DNA of 55,981 nucleotides from Mesorhizobium zhangyense (lineage in GTDB: Bacteria > Pseudomonadota > Alphaproteobacteria > Rhizobiales > Rhizobiaceae). The notes beneath the pieces are model-generated. The model did no database searches. It was not told the origin of the DNA and was given only the letters and a program-made list of their open reading frames with translations. The stretch spans positions 1 through 55,981 of the forward strand of contig NZ_JAAKZG010000021.1 in NCBI RefSeq assembly GCF_011045115.1, read 5' to 3'. Each line of letters opens with the position of its first letter. Positions within the stretch are counted from its first letter, which is position 1. Position numbers and translations under genes: made by a program. Shown piece after piece: positions 1-9,376 of this stretch.

Positions 1-15
1 ACTGTCCCCTTCACC

Positions 16-897
16 TCAGCGCGTCGGCACCGGGTGTTCGCCGCGATAGTCGTAGAATCCGCGTCCGGTCTTGCGGCCGAGCCAGCCGGCTTCGACATAT
101 TTCACCAGCAGCGGGCAGGGGCGATATTTCGAGTCCGACAGCCCGTCATGCAGCACCTGCATGATCGACAGGCAGGTGTCGAGGCCGATGAAATCGGCTA
201 GCTGCAGCGGGCCCATCGGATGATTGGCGCCGAGCTTCATGGCCGTGTCGATCGCGTCGACCGAACCGACGCCTTCATAGAGCGTGTAGATCGCCTCGTT
301 GATCATCGGCAAGAGGATGCGATTGACGATGAAGGCCGGAAAATCCTCGGAGACGGTGGTCGTCTTGTCGAGCTTGTGGACGAATTCCTTGGCGGCCTCG
401 AACGTCTCGTTCTCGGTGGCGATGCCGCGCACCAGCTCGACCAGCTTCATCACCGGCACCGGGTTCATGAAGTGGATGCCGATGAAACGCTCCGGCCGGT
501 CGGTCTGGGCGGCCAGCCTTGTGATCGAGATCGAGGAGGTGTTGGTGGCGAGGATCGCTTCCGGGTTGAGCTGCGGGCAAAGCTGCGCATAAATCTTGCG
601 CTTGACGGTCTCATCCTCGGTGGCCGCCTCGATGACGAGATCGGCGCTTGCGAGGTCGGCCATGGTGGGCGCTGCTTCGATGCGTCCCAGCGCTGCCTGC
701 CGAACCTTGTCATCAAGCTTTCCGCCGGCGACCTGACGGGCGAGATTGCCGCTGATCGTGGCGATGCCCTTCTGGATGTTGTCGCCGGAAATATCGTAGA
801 GTAGCACCTTGTAGCCCGACAGGGCCGAGACATGGGCTATGCCGCTGCCCATCTGGCCTGCGCCGATGATGCCGATCGTCTCGATGGTAACACTCAT
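16..897 (-). CDS. hbd: 3-hydroxybutyryl-CoA dehydrogenase
   Basis: The 293-aa product should oxidise (S)-3-hydroxybutyryl-CoA to acetoacetyl-CoA with NAD(P)+ in the cytoplasm, in butyrate/PHB or fatty-acid metabolism. An N-terminal Rossmann motif GAGQMG lies at residues 12-17. The family motif around His142 (IHFMNPVP) with Glu154 supplies the catalytic His-Glu pair, and a C-terminal helical domain contains NHPMGPL. The length is typical. I start at the ATG at 897 because the protein family begins directly before the nucleotide-binding strand; an in-frame ATG at 948 would add 17 unconserved residues and overlap the etfA terminator. It lies downstream of etfBA on the same strand, which fits a role feeding electrons from acyl-CoA oxidation, but a strong terminator separates them. 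The gene may also be called paaH or fadB-like; substrate chain length cannot be read from sequence. Confidence 0.93.
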   Translation of the reverse strand: MSVTIETIGIIGAGQMGSGIAHVSALSGYKVLLYDISGDNIQKGIATISGNLARQVAGGKLDDKVRQAALGRIEAAPTMADLASADLVIEAATEDETVKRKIYAQLCPQLNPEAILATNTSSISITRLAAQTDRPERFIGIHFMNPVPVMKLVELVRGIATENETFEAAKEFVHKLDKTTTVSEDFPAFIVNRILLPMINEAIYTLYEGVGSVDAIDTAMKLGANHPMGPLQLADFIGLDTCLSIMQVLHDGLSDSKYRPCPLLVKYVEAGWLGRKTGRGFYDYRGEHPVPTR

Positions 898-946
898 TAC
901 ACTGATCCCGTCATGGAGCCTTTTTGGCTCGTCTTTTGTGCAGTGC

Positions 947-983
947 AAACTAAAAGAGCGGGGAGACTTCGTCTACCCCGCTC
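947..983 (-). terminator. Intrinsic terminator of the etfBA operon
   Basis: Reading the minus strand, GAGCGGGG (983-976) pairs with CCCCGCTC (963-956). The stem continues through GTCT/AGAC around a 3-nt loop, with one bulged base. It is followed by TTTTAGTTT. It sits 30 nt after the etfA stop codon and is a textbook rho-independent terminator. Confidence 0.85.
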
Positions 984-1013
984 CCGTGATTTTGTGCGCT
1001 ACCCGTTCTAAAG

Positions 1014-1943
1014 TCAAAGCGCCTTTTCGAGTTCCGGCAGGATGGTGAAGAGGTCACCGACGAGGCCGTAGTCGGCGACCTGGAATATCGGGGCTTCTTC
1101 GTCCTTGTTGATGGCGACGATGACCTTCGAGTCCTTCATGCCGGCCAGATGCTGGATCGCACCGGAGATGCCGACGGCGATGTAGAGGTCGGGTGCGACC
1201 ACCTTGCCGGTCTGGCCGACCTGCCAGTCGTTCGGCGCATAGCCGGCATCGACGGCAGCGCGGGAAGCACCGACGGCGGCACCGAGCTTGTCGGCGACGG
1301 GCAGGATGACTTCCTGGAACTTCTCCGCCGAGCCGAGCGCGCGGCCGCCCGAGATGATGATCTTGGCCGAGGTCAGTTCCGGACGGTCATTGTCCGAAAG
1401 CCTGTTCTCGACAAAGGTCGACAGACCGGGATTGGCTGCTGCCTTTGTCGTCTCGACCGCAGCCGAGCCACCTTCGCCCGCTGCCTGGAAGGAAGCGGTA
1501 CGTACGGTGATGACCTTCTTGGCGTCGGTAGACTGCACCGTCTGAATGGCGTTGCCGGCATAGATCGGGCGCTTGAAGGTGTCGGCCGAAACGACCTCGA
1601 TGATTTCCGAGATCTGGGCGACGTCCAGAAGCGCTGCGATGCGCGGCGAGACGTTCTTGCCGCTGGCGGTGGCCGGCGCGATGATCGTGTCGTAGGAACC
1701 TGCAAGCGAAACGACGGTCGCGGCCAGCGGCTCGGCGAGGCGCTGCTCGAGTTCGTCGGCCTCGACCAGCAGGACCTTGCGCACGCCCTTCAGCTTGGCG
1801 GCGGCATCTGCCGCTGCCTTGGCGCCCTTGCCGGCGACCAGGACATCGACGTCCGAGCCGATCTTCAGGGCTGCCGACAGCGTCTTGGCGGTCTGGTCCG
1901 ACAGCGATGCATTGTCATGTTCGGCGATGAGGAGAATTGCCAT
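1014..1943 (-). CDS. etfA: Electron transfer flavoprotein subunit alpha
   Basis: This 309-aa protein is the FAD-binding large subunit of the heterodimeric electron transfer flavoprotein. ETF accepts electrons from acyl-CoA dehydrogenases and passes them to ETF-ubiquinone oxidoreductase. The N-terminal domain begins [11 protein letters not shown]. The conserved C-terminal FAD domain carries [13 protein letters not shown] and [18 protein letters not shown], the family signature. Length and order (etfB then etfA, 24-nt gap) are standard. A purine-rich AAGGAAAGGG precedes the ATG. It is almost certainly co-transcribed with etfB, and the downstream hairpin ends the transcript. Confidence 0.96.
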   Translation of the reverse strand: MAILLIAEHDNASLSDQTAKTLSAALKIGSDVDVLVAGKGAKAAADAAAKLKGVRKVLLVEADELEQRLAEPLAATVVSLAGSYDTIIAPATASGKNVSPRIAALLDVAQISEIIEVVSADTFKRPIYAGNAIQTVQSTDAKKVITVRTASFQAAGEGGSAAVETTKAAANPGLSTFVENRLSDNDRPELTSAKIIISGGRALGSAEKFQEVILPVADKLGAAVGASRAAVDAGYAPNDWQVGQTGKVVAPDLYIAVGISGAIQHLAGMKDSKVIVAINKDEEAPIFQVADYGLVGDLFTILPELEKAL

Positions 1944-1967
1944 TTTTGTTTCCCTTTCCTTCCGAAC

Positions 1968-2714
1968 TCAGATCACGCCGGCGGACTTGAGGCTGGAAAC
2001 GAGTTCCGCCACGTCCTTGACCTTGACGCCAGCCTTGCGGCCACCCGGCTCCTCGGTCTTGACGACCTTGAGGCGCGGCGTGACATCGGCGCCGAAATCG
2101 GCGGCGGTCTTTTCGTCCAGCGGCTTCTTCTTGGCCTTCATGATGTTGGGCAGCGAGGCATAGCGCGGCTGGTTGAGGCGCAGGTCCGTCGTCACGATCG
2201 CCGGAAGCTTCAGCTCCACCGTCTGCAAGCCGCCGTCGACTTCGCGCGTCACCTTGGCCTTTTCGCCGGCAATCTCGACCTTGGAAGCAAACGTGCCCTG
2301 GCTCCAGCCGAGCAGCGCCGAAAGCATCTGGCCGGTCTGGTTGGCGTCGTCGTCGATCGCCTGCTTGCCGAGGATTACAAGACCCGGCTGTTCGGCCTCG
2401 ACAACGCCCTTCAGAACCTTGGCAACGCCAAGCGGCTCGACTTCGCCGTCGACCTTGACCAGGATGGCGCGGTCAGCGCCCATGGCCAAAGCGGTGCGAA
2501 GCGTTTCCTGTGCCTGCTGGGGTCCGATCGAGACCACGATGATCTCCTCGACCTTGCCGGCTTCCTTCAGGCGGATCGCCTCTTCAACCGCGATCTCGTC
2601 GAACGGGTTCATCGACATCTTCACATTCGCAAGCTCGACACCCGAGCCGTCCGACTTCACTCGGATCTTCACGTTGTAGTCGACAACCCGCTTAACGGGC
2701 ACGAGAACTTTCAT
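1968..2714 (-). CDS. etfB: Electron transfer flavoprotein subunit beta
   Basis: This 248-aa protein is the small, AMP-binding ETF subunit that forms the docking surface for dehydrogenases. It starts [16 protein letters not shown], the standard beta-subunit N-terminus. It contains the AMP-binding segment [14 protein letters not shown] and the late segment [19 protein letters not shown], which includes the recognition loop and ETF-beta signature. AGAGGTG lies 8 nt before the ATG. It is the first gene of the etfBA operon, so its promoter should lie in the roughly 210-nt gap to the rhomboid gene, where I could not pick out a convincing -35/-10 pair. Confidence 0.96.
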   Translation of the reverse strand: MKVLVPVKRVVDYNVKIRVKSDGSGVELANVKMSMNPFDEIAVEEAIRLKEAGKVEEIIVVSIGPQQAQETLRTALAMGADRAILVKVDGEVEPLGVAKVLKGVVEAEQPGLVILGKQAIDDDANQTGQMLSALLGWSQGTFASKVEIAGEKAKVTREVDGGLQTVELKLPAIVTTDLRLNQPRYASLPNIMKAKKKPLDEKTAADFGADVTPRLKVVKTEEPGGRKAGVKVKDVAELVSSLKSAGVI

Positions 2715-2925
2715 GTGCTTTTCACCTCTCTGATGACTTTGGAGCGCTCTCTAGCAGAGCGAGGCCCCGTCCATTTGTCGAATGGCGACATAATGGACCA
2801 GAAAACGGAAATCCCTATGCGCACTTCCGGTGGCAACTAGGCTTCCGCAAGCGGGCGGACCCTAGTTAGCCACCGAATGCACGTCAATATACGCGACGAA
2901 CCCAAATCGGTTGAATTCGAGCGAT

Positions 2926-3696
2926 TTACTGCCGGCCCCAACGCGATGCCGGTTGTGTCTCGACGGGGGCAACCGCACTTGGCTGCTCGACCTTGACCGC
3001 GCGCGGCGTCACGATCTCCCTGTCGAGGATCGGCACACCGCGCCGGCGCAGGATCAGAACCAGTATTGCGCCGGCGATGATGCCGCCGGCATGGCAGGCC
3101 CAGGAAATCTGGTCTTCGCCGCCTAAAGCCAGCATGGAAAACTGGAAAATGATCCACAGACCGAGGGTGATATAGGCGGGAATGCGCAACGGGATACGGG
3201 CGAAGGCCAGTATCCAGACCTTCACGCGCGGATGCAAAATGAGATAGGCAGCGACGATGCCAGCGATGGCACCCGACGCCCCGATCAGCGGCATCTGCGA
3301 GTCCGGCGCTATCAAGCCATGCACAACGGCACCCGAGATTGCGCACAGCAGATAAAAGATCAGATATTTGATGTGGCCGAGCGCATCCTCGACATTGTCG
3401 CCGAACACCCAGAGAAACAGCATGTTGCCGCCGAGATGGAAGATGTCGCCATGCAGGAAGGCATAGGTGACATAGGTCAGCGGCTCCGGCACCAGCGCGT
3501 AGCCGGGCGGCAGTTCGGCCAGCCCGAAGGATACGGAGGGTATGTAGCCGAGGCCAAGCACTGTGGCCTGCGCTGCCTGCTCGCTTTCAAAGGCCGTAAA
3601 CAGGTAGACGATGATGTTGGCTACAATCAGCCCGATCGTCACATATTGATGCTTGATGTATTTGAGGCTGTTGGCATCGTGCAGCGGAATGAACAT
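2926..3696 (-). CDS. Rhomboid family intramembrane serine protease
   Basis: A 256-aa polytopic membrane protein with six or more hydrophobic helices. It has the rhomboid active site: serine in GASG (Ser141) and histidine in WACHAGG (His202). The helix-2 motif HLGGNMLFLWVFG supplies His87 and Asn91 for the oxyanion hole. Rhomboids cleave transmembrane helices of client proteins inside the bilayer; the client cannot be predicted. The C-terminal tail after residue 215 is cytosolic and charged. CGGAAG precedes the start. The next minus-strand gene upstream (PduO) ends 30 nt away, so the two could share a transcript. Confidence 0.92.
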   Translation of the reverse strand: MFIPLHDANSLKYIKHQYVTIGLIVANIIVYLFTAFESEQAAQATVLGLGYIPSVSFGLAELPPGYALVPEPLTYVTYAFLHGDIFHLGGNMLFLWVFGDNVEDALGHIKYLIFYLLCAISGAVVHGLIAPDSQMPLIGASGAIAGIVAAYLILHPRVKVWILAFARIPLRIPAYITLGLWIIFQFSMLALGGEDQISWACHAGGIIAGAILVLILRRRGVPILDREIVTPRAVKVEQPSAVAPVETQPASRWGRQ

Positions 3697-3726
3697 CGCG
3701 GTTTCTTCCGCCCCTTCACTGAATTG

Positions 3727-4308
3727 TCACCTGTTCTTGCCCGGCACCCATAGCACATCGGCATTTCCGTTGTCATTGACGACACGGGCGGCAACGAACA
3801 GGAAATCCGAGACGCGGTTGATGTATTTGATGCCGTCGCGATTGACGTGCTCGGCCGGGTCCTGCGCCAGCGCCACCATGATGCGTTCGGCGCGCCGGGC
3901 CACTGTGCGCGCCAGATGAAGGGCTGCGGCTGCCGGCGATCCGCCAGACAGCACGAAGGAGCGCAACGGCTGCAGGTCCTTGTTCAGGAGGTCGATGTCT
4001 GCCTCCACCCGCTCCACCTGCGAGGCGATGATGCGCAGCGCCTCATAGCCGAGCGGCTTGCCGTCGTCGGGTGTGGCGAGGTCGGCGCCGAGGTCGAACA
4101 GATCGTTCTGGATGCGGGCGAGCATGGCGTCGATATCGGGGTGCTCGGGGGCCGTATGCACGCGCGCCAGGCCGATGCAAGCATTGGCCTCGTCGACCGT
4201 GCCATAGGCGTCGACACGCGTATCCGATTTCAGCCGGCGTTCGCCGGTGCCGAGGCCGGTGGTGCCGTCGTCGCCGGTGCGGGTGTAGATCTTGTTGAGC
4301 TTGACCAT
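3727..4308 (-). CDS. PduO-type cob(I)alamin adenosyltransferase
   Basis: A 193-aa enzyme that transfers the adenosyl group of ATP to cob(I)alamin/cob(I)yrinic acid, giving the coenzyme form of B12. The glycine-rich N-terminal ATP-binding motif TRTGDDGTTGLGTGERR and the later FVLSGGSPAAAALHLARTVARRAER (trimer-interface and cobalamin-side helix) identify the PduO/MMAB family rather than CobA/BtuR. The length is typical. GGGGGAG lies just before the ATG. No other B12 genes or methylmalonyl-CoA mutase are nearby, so this is probably the general housekeeping copy. Confidence 0.94.
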   Translation of the reverse strand: MVKLNKIYTRTGDDGTTGLGTGERRLKSDTRVDAYGTVDEANACIGLARVHTAPEHPDIDAMLARIQNDLFDLGADLATPDDGKPLGYEALRIIASQVERVEADIDLLNKDLQPLRSFVLSGGSPAAAALHLARTVARRAERIMVALAQDPAEHVNRDGIKYINRVSDFLFVAARVVNDNGNADVLWVPGKNR

Positions 4309-4333
4309 CTGGCTCCCCCCGTTGGTCGAAAAA

Positions 4334-4525
4334 TCAGCTGCGGTTGAAGTAGACCGCCAGCAGGATGAGAACGAGCGCGATGAACTGCAGGAGCACGCGC
4401 GCCTGCATCAGCTTGTTCGAGGTGGTGCTGGAGCCGCCGCGCATCATGTTGGCGAGGCCGCGGATCAGCACGATCACCACGATGACCATGACCACGACGG
4501 CGAGGATGTTGAAAACGGTTGCCAT
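4334..4525 (-). CDS. Small twin-transmembrane protein (HIG1-like)
   Basis: This 63-aa protein consists almost entirely of two hydrophobic helices: residues about 5-24 and 45-60. They are separated by a short basic/serine-rich loop (MMRGGSSTTSNKLMQAR). The architecture resembles small rhizobial twin-transmembrane proteins with HIG1-type hairpins that associate with respiratory complexes, but the family assignment is from general resemblance only. It lies 25 nt upstream of the PduO gene on the same strand and is likely co-transcribed. No catalytic motif is present. Confidence 0.75.
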   Translation of the reverse strand: MATVFNILAVVVMVIVVIVLIRGLANMMRGGSSTTSNKLMQARVLLQFIALVLILLAVYFNRS

Positions 4526-4545
4526 TGGATTTCCAGCTTCGTTTT

Positions 4546-5412
4546 TCAGGCCTGCGACGCGAGCACGCGGTAGAACAGCGAAGCGGGCAGGATACGTTTC
4601 AGGATAACGCCGATTTTAGCCGGCGTCGTCACCACATAATGCGGTCTCGGTTTCGGCGATAGGAGGGCGTGGCGCAATACCGCATAAACCGCGTCCGGCT
4701 TGAGCTTTAGCCGCGACTTGGAACCGCCGGCGCGCAGGCGTGCCAGCTGGCCTTCATAGTCCCTGCGGTGCACCGAGTTCTCGTGATCGATGTTTTTCAG
4801 GAACCATGCCAGCCCATTGGAAGCGATCTTCGATTCGATTGGGCCGGGCTCGATCAGTGACACCTCGATACCCGAGCCTTGCAGCTCGGCCCGCATGCAC
4901 AGCATCAGCCCTTCCAGAGCGTGCTTGGAAGCGGCATAGGCGCCGCGCCATTTGACCGGCGTCAGGCCTAGGATCGACGAGCAATGGACGATGCGGCCGT
5001 GACCTTGCGCACGCATGACGGGCACGATACGCCGGGTCAGATCGTGCCAGCCGAAGAAATTGGCCTCGAACTGCTCGCGCAGTGCCTCGACCGGCAAATC
5101 CTCGACGGCACCTGCCTGGGCATGTGCGCCGTTGTTGAAAAGCGCGTCGAGCGTGCCGCCGGTGCGTTCCAGCACAGCCGCGACGAGTGCTGAGATCGAA
5201 TCAGCTTCGCGATAGTCGAGATAGAAAGCCTCAAGGCCCTCAGCCTCGAGTGCGGCGATGTCTTCGAGTTTTCGCGCCGTGGCAAAAACCCGCCATCCAT
5301 CGGCCTTCAAGGCGCGTGCGCAATGAGCTCCGATGCCCGAGGAGGCGCCGGTTACGATAATCGTGCGCAACTTTTGCGCTGGCGCGGTCGTTGTTCCACC
5401 ATCACTTGCCAT
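4546..5412 (-). CDS. SDR family NAD(P)-dependent oxidoreductase
   Basis: A 288-aa classical short-chain dehydrogenase. The cofactor motif TGASSGIG is at residues 21-28. NNGAH (a variant of the NNAG motif) is near 93. The catalytic Ser145/146, Tyr159 and Lys163 (YAASK) are all present. The extended C-terminus and the segment EPGPIES resemble SDRs acting on lipophilic substrates such as retinol/steroid-like or acylglycerone substrates, but the substrate is unknown. I start at the ATG at 5412, which has GGAAGGG 10 nt upstream; the longer frame to 5502 would overlap the divergent BrkB gene. It ends 20 nt before the small twin-helix gene. Confidence 0.9.
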   Translation of the reverse strand: MASDGGTTTAPAQKLRTIIVTGASSGIGAHCARALKADGWRVFATARKLEDIAALEAEGLEAFYLDYREADSISALVAAVLERTGGTLDALFNNGAHAQAGAVEDLPVEALREQFEANFFGWHDLTRRIVPVMRAQGHGRIVHCSSILGLTPVKWRGAYAASKHALEGLMLCMRAELQGSGIEVSLIEPGPIESKIASNGLAWFLKNIDHENSVHRRDYEGQLARLRAGGSKSRLKLKPDAVYAVLRHALLSPKPRPHYVVTTPAKIGVILKRILPASLFYRVLASQA

Positions 5413-5479
5413 TTGCGGCAAACCCTTCCCATATTCGCGGCCGGGACACAATCGAGGGAAAAGCGCGGATGCAGGCACG

Positions 5480-6331
5480 TTGAGGAAGATCGTTGCGATC
5501 AAGCGTGTGCTTTATGACGCGCTCGGCCATTTCAACTATGATGACGGCTGGTCTATGGCCAGTCATCTGGCGATCTCGGCTCTTATGGCGCTGTTTCCGT
5601 TCCTCATCTTCGCCACCACGCTGGCGAGTTTCCTCGGCGCGCAGGCGTTTTCGGAAACCGCGGTGCATCTCGTCTTCGACACATGGCCCGAGCAGATCGC
5701 CGCACCCATCGCGCGCGAGGTGGTCAATGTGCTGACGGTACAGCGCACCGACCTTCTCACCTATGGTGTGGTGCTGGCCGCCTTCTTCGCCTCCAACGGC
5801 ATCGAGGCGCTGCGCACCTCGCTCAACCGCGCCTACCGCGTCACCGAAACGCGAACCTTCATCTATCGGCGCCTCCAGAGCCTGCTGTTCGTGCTGATAG
5901 CCACGATCGGCTTCGTCGCCATCAGCGTGCTGTTGGTCCTCGCGCCGCTGCTATCGAGGCTGCTGCGGGCGAATTTCGTCTGGATCGAACCCTATATGGG
6001 CACCATCACACTGTGGCGGTTCGTGATTGCTTCAACAGTGATCGTGCTCGGTCTGGTCGCGGTGCATTTCTGGCTGCCGGCGGGCAAGCGCCGCTTCGTC
6101 ACCATCGTGCCGGGCATCATTTTCACGCTGGTGGCCTGGCTGGTCGGTTCAACGGTGTTCGCCACCTATCTCGACAATTTCTCATCCTATGTGACGACCT
6201 ACGCCGGCCTCGCCTCGATCATGATCGCGGTGGTCTTCCTCTACATCGTCTCGGCGATCTTCATCCTTGGCGGCGAGTTGAACGCGTCGATCACACGTTA
6301 TCTGGAAGCACGGGCGCGGGTCACCGCCTGA
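5480..6331 (+). CDS. YihY/BrkB family inner-membrane protein
   Basis: The product is 283 aa with about six transmembrane helices. The family hallmark begins DDGWSMASHLAISALMALFPFLIF, and a later segment reads FFASNGIEALRTSLNRAYR. It was once annotated as ribonuclease BN or serum-resistance factor BrkB; the actual role is unknown, possibly transport. The start is uncertain. I use TTG at 5480, which keeps the conserved N-terminal amphipathic segment (RKIVAIKRVLYDALGHFNYDDGW) and avoids overlap with the divergent SDR gene. A GTG at 5507 is the alternative. Its last 34 nt overlap the 3' end of the convergent EamA gene. Confidence 0.88.
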   Translation: MRKIVAIKRVLYDALGHFNYDDGWSMASHLAISALMALFPFLIFATTLASFLGAQAFSETAVHLVFDTWPEQIAAPIAREVVNVLTVQRTDLLTYGVVLAAFFASNGIEALRTSLNRAYRVTETRTFIYRRLQSLLFVLIATIGFVAISVLLVLAPLLSRLLRANFVWIEPYMGTITLWRFVIASTVIVLGLVAVHFWLPAGKRRFVTIVPGIIFTLVAWLVGSTVFATYLDNFSSYVTTYAGLASIMIAVVFLYIVSAIFILGGELNASITRYLEARARVTA

Positions 6332-7200
6332 GCCTTGGGGTTGGCCGTGGCCAGCCCGACGCCGAAGGTCGCCAGCGCCATGCCGGCAAGCTGCACCAGC
6401 GTCAGTTGCTCGCCGAACAGCGCCCAGGCCATGATCGCGGTGACCGCCGGCACGAGATAGAACAGCGATGATACTTTCGACATCTCGCCGTCGCGGATCA
6501 TTATCATCAGCAGGAACACCGCGCCGATCGACAGCACAAGCACCAGCCATGCCATGGCGAAGATCAGTTCGCCGTTTATCGTCACCGTGTGCGTCTCGAA
6601 GGCGAGCGAGGCGAGCAGCATCACCACTGCCCCGCCGACATACTGATAGAACGTGCCCGTCACCAGATCGCCGCCGGTGACGAAGCGCTTCTGCCAGATC
6701 GTGCCGGCGGTGATCGCGGCCATGCCGACGGTGGCGGCTGTCAGCGTCTGCCATGTCACGCCACCGCCGAGCGTGCCGAGTTTCGGCGACAAAACGACTA
6801 TGACGCCGACAAAGCCGACTGCCAGGCCGATCCAGTGGCGCGGGCGGATTTCCTCGCCGAGAAGCTTTCCGGCAAAGAGCGCGGTGACCAGCGGCTGCAG
6901 GCTGGCGATGAGGGCCGCAAGCCCCGCCGGCAGGCCCTGGTGGATCGCCCAGAAGACACCGCCGAGATAGACGCCATGTATCAGCGCGCCGGCAGTTGCC
7001 GCATGCAGCGCCGCGCGGCGGTCCATCCCGCGTGCGCCGAGAATCGCCATCAATGCGCCGAGAATGACGAAGGCGATCACGAAGCGCGCGGCCAGGAACG
7101 TAAACGGCTCCGCCCAGGGCATGGCGTAGCGCGCGCCGATGAAGCCGGTGGACCACAAAAGGACGAAGGTGGCGGGTATGAACCGCTTGAGCAGGGGCAT
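6298..7200 (-). CDS. DMT-superfamily (EamA) transporter
   Basis: A 300-aa membrane protein with ten predicted helices made of two EamA repeats, starting LLKRFIPATFVLLWSTGFIGAR. The second repeat begins around residue 150. These transporters usually export metabolites or amino acids; the substrate here is not predictable. No clear Shine-Dalgarno sequence precedes the ATG. Its 3' end overlaps the 3' end of the convergent BrkB-family gene by 34 nt, so there is no room for a shared terminator. Confidence 0.9.
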   Translation of the reverse strand: MPLLKRFIPATFVLLWSTGFIGARYAMPWAEPFTFLAARFVIAFVILGALMAILGARGMDRRAALHAATAGALIHGVYLGGVFWAIHQGLPAGLAALIASLQPLVTALFAGKLLGEEIRPRHWIGLAVGFVGVIVVLSPKLGTLGGGVTWQTLTAATVGMAAITAGTIWQKRFVTGGDLVTGTFYQYVGGAVVMLLASLAFETHTVTINGELIFAMAWLVLVLSIGAVFLLMIMIRDGEMSKVSSLFYLVPAVTAIMAWALFGEQLTLVQLAGMALATFGVGLATANPKAQAVTRARASR

Positions 7201-7349
7201 TTCGGCGGGCTGGGTCCGTTTGTCGGTGAGATCGCTCTAATGCGAATCATTCGGGCAAGCAAAGTGAAACGGTTGATCCATAGTTTCAGGAGCGTTGAAC
7301 CGGGTGGGGTTCAAGGGACATGCACGGTCGCCTTCTGGAGGGGCGCTGC

Positions 7350-7637
7350 ATGCTTTGGAATCTCGAACCGGGCTGGCTGATGATGGCCTTTGCCGCCGTT
7401 ACCGTCATGGCCCTTTTCTTCGGTGCGGCCCTCGACGCAATCATGCGCGATGACGGCTTCGGGCCTATCGGCAACATGGTCATCTTCACCGGTGGATTCT
7501 TCGCTGCGATCGTTCTGGTCAATTCGTGGGGTATCAGCCTGCGCGACCTGACCCAGGCCGTGGCAGCGGGCTTGAGCGGCGCCTTCATCGTGATTGCCGT
7601 GCTAGCGCTGCTGAAGGCCGGCATTTCCCGTATCTGA
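7350..7637 (+). CDS. Small integral membrane protein, function unknown
   Basis: This 95-aa protein has three hydrophobic segments (about residues 9-29, 41-59 and 71-90) and ends LLKAGISRI. I chose the ATG at 7350 because GGAGGGG sits 6 nt upstream; the earlier in-frame ATG at 7320 lacks such a site. I do not recognise a named family. It stands alone between two minus-strand genes and ends 8 nt before the 3' end of gluQ. Confidence 0.78.
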   Translation: MLWNLEPGWLMMAFAAVTVMALFFGAALDAIMRDDGFGPIGNMVIFTGGFFAAIVLVNSWGISLRDLTQAVAAGLSGAFIVIAVLALLKAGISRI

Positions 7638-7645
7638 CTTTTCGG

Positions 7646-8533
7646 TCAAAAGCCGACGAGACGCCGTACCTCGGCGGGCGTCGTGCCGTTTTCCCTGAGC
7701 GTCGCCAGCCCGGTATCGCCAAGGCTTTTCGACAGTTTTCGCCCGTCCGGCCCGGGGATCAGGCGGTGATGGAAATAGACGGGCGCGGGCAGGCCGAGCA
7801 GGTGCTGCAACAGGCGCTGGATGCCGGTCGCGGCATAGAGGTCACGGCCGCGCACGACATGGGTGACGCCCTGCAGCGCATCGTCCGCCACAACCGACAG
7901 ATGATAGCTGGTCGGGATTTCCTTGCGCGCGACGATGACATCGCCCCAGTCCTGAGGACGGGCTTCGATCTCGTTTGCGGCGCTCAGCGTCTCGTCGGCG
8001 AATTCGGTCCACGACAGGGGTTCGGCCAGACGCGCGATTGCCGCGTCGGTGTCCAGCCGCCAGGCGAAAGGAGCGCCATCGTCGATGCGTCGCCTGCGCT
8101 CCGATGGCGAAAGCGCCTTATCCAGCGCCGGATAGAGCGGCGCGCCGTCCGGGTCGCGCGGCCAGTCGCGCCCGCGCTTCTCGCTATCTGCGATATAGGC
8201 GCGGATTTCGCCCCGGCTCATGAAAGCGGGATAGACGAGTTCCTCGCGGATCAGCCTTTGCAGCAACGCGTCGTACTCGGCGAAATGTTCGGATTGCCGT
8301 CGCACTGGCTCTTCCCACTTCAGGCCCAGCCACGAAAGATCGCGAAAAATGCTGGCCTCGAATTCGGGCGTACAGCGGGTCGTGTCGATATCCTCGATGC
8401 GCAGCAGCAGGCGTCCGCTCTGGGCCTTGGCCAGTTTCGCATTCAACAGCGCCGAATAGGCATGGCCGAGATGAAGCTCGCCATTCGAGCTCGGCGCGAA
8501 GCGAAAGACCGGGATGGCAGGAGTGTTGGTCAC
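7646..8533 (-). CDS. gluQ: Glutamyl-Q tRNA(Asp) synthetase
   Basis: A 295-aa paralogue of the glutamyl-tRNA synthetase catalytic core. It charges glutamate onto the queuosine base of tRNA-Asp instead of onto a tRNA 3' end. The N-terminal FAPSSNGELHLGHAYSALL carries the class I HIGH motif (HLGH at 21-24). GRKLSKSLGD near residue 260 is the KMSKS-type loop. The anticodon-binding domain of GltX is absent, which together with the length separates GluQ (YadB) from GltX. No clear Shine-Dalgarno sequence is seen. Confidence 0.93.
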   Translation of the reverse strand: MTNTPAIPVFRFAPSSNGELHLGHAYSALLNAKLAKAQSGRLLLRIEDIDTTRCTPEFEASIFRDLSWLGLKWEEPVRRQSEHFAEYDALLQRLIREELVYPAFMSRGEIRAYIADSEKRGRDWPRDPDGAPLYPALDKALSPSERRRRIDDGAPFAWRLDTDAAIARLAEPLSWTEFADETLSAANEIEARPQDWGDVIVARKEIPTSYHLSVVADDALQGVTHVVRGRDLYAATGIQRLLQHLLGLPAPVYFHHRLIPGPDGRKLSKSLGDTGLATLRENGTTPAEVRRLVGF

Positions 8534-8606
8534 GGCAGCGGAATTCGGATTGAACGGGTCATTGCCCGATTGCTACTTTGCCGCGCCATAAGGAACAAGA
8601 AAAACC

Positions 8607-9266
8607 ATGCGACGCATCACCTCGCTTGACGACATTGCCGACGGGCTCGACGCGCTTTGCATCATCGACCCGCGCCTGACCGCCGTGCGCGCCATGGCCG
8701 GCGAGGTGCCGCTGCGGCTGTCGGAGCCGGGCTTTGTCAGTCTGGCCTCGATCATCGTTTCGCAGCAGGTGTCGCGGGCAAGCGCCGACGCGATCTTCGG
8801 ACGGCTGGTAAAGCTGGTCGACCCGCTGACGCCGCAGGCGCTGCTCGATGCCGGCGAGGAAATGTTTCGCGAGGCCGGCCTGTCGCGGCCCAAGCAGCGA
8901 ACGCTGCTCGCCATTTCGCAAGCCGTACGTGATGGGCTCGACTTGCACCACCTCTGCGGGCTCGATGCGCAGGAGGCGATCGGCCACATGACGGCGGTGT
9001 CCGGCATCGGCCCCTGGACGGCGGAAGTCTATCTCCTGTTCTCGGCCGGGCACCCCGACATCTTCCCGGCGCGCGACGTCGCCTTGCAGACGGCGGTGGG
9101 GCAGGCGCTCGGCGTCGACCCCCGTCCGGGCGAGAAAGCGCTCATCGCCCTGGCCGAATCATGGGCACCCTGGAGAGGGGTCGCGGCACGGCTTTTTTGG
9201 TCCTACTACCGCGAAACACGAGGTCGTGACGCTGCACCACAGGTGGATATGCCAAAAAAAGCCTGA
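8607..9266 (+). CDS. DNA-3-methyladenine glycosylase (AlkA-type, HhH-GPD)
   Basis: A 219-aa base-excision repair enzyme that removes alkylated purines. The helix-hairpin-helix is at residues about 129-142 (AVSGIGPWTAE), followed by the catalytic aspartate Asp157 in IFPARDVAL. IIVSQQVSRASADAIFGRL near 49-67 is the typical substrate-pocket helix. It lacks the N-terminal TATA-like domain of E. coli AlkA, as is common in rhizobia. It is divergent from gluQ with 73 nt between start codons. AAGGA lies upstream of the ATG. Confidence 0.91.
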   Translation: MRRITSLDDIADGLDALCIIDPRLTAVRAMAGEVPLRLSEPGFVSLASIIVSQQVSRASADAIFGRLVKLVDPLTPQALLDAGEEMFREAGLSRPKQRTLLAISQAVRDGLDLHHLCGLDAQEAIGHMTAVSGIGPWTAEVYLLFSAGHPDIFPARDVALQTAVGQALGVDPRPGEKALIALAESWAPWRGVAARLFWSYYRETRGRDAAPQVDMPKKA

Positions 9267-9376
9267 AATATATGGTTTTTTGGGGCTGTAGATGACAGCG
9301 AAACCGCTTCACATCCCTGTCATCTCGGGCTTACAGTATCCGCGCCGAACGGTTCGATGAGCAAGGAGGTTTAGAC

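Noticed and set aside
1149-2840. 563-codon plus-strand open frame antisense to etfA/etfB
   Set aside because: Composition (D/R/G/L-rich) is typical of an antisense shadow of GC-rich genes, and etfAB on the other strand are unmistakable.
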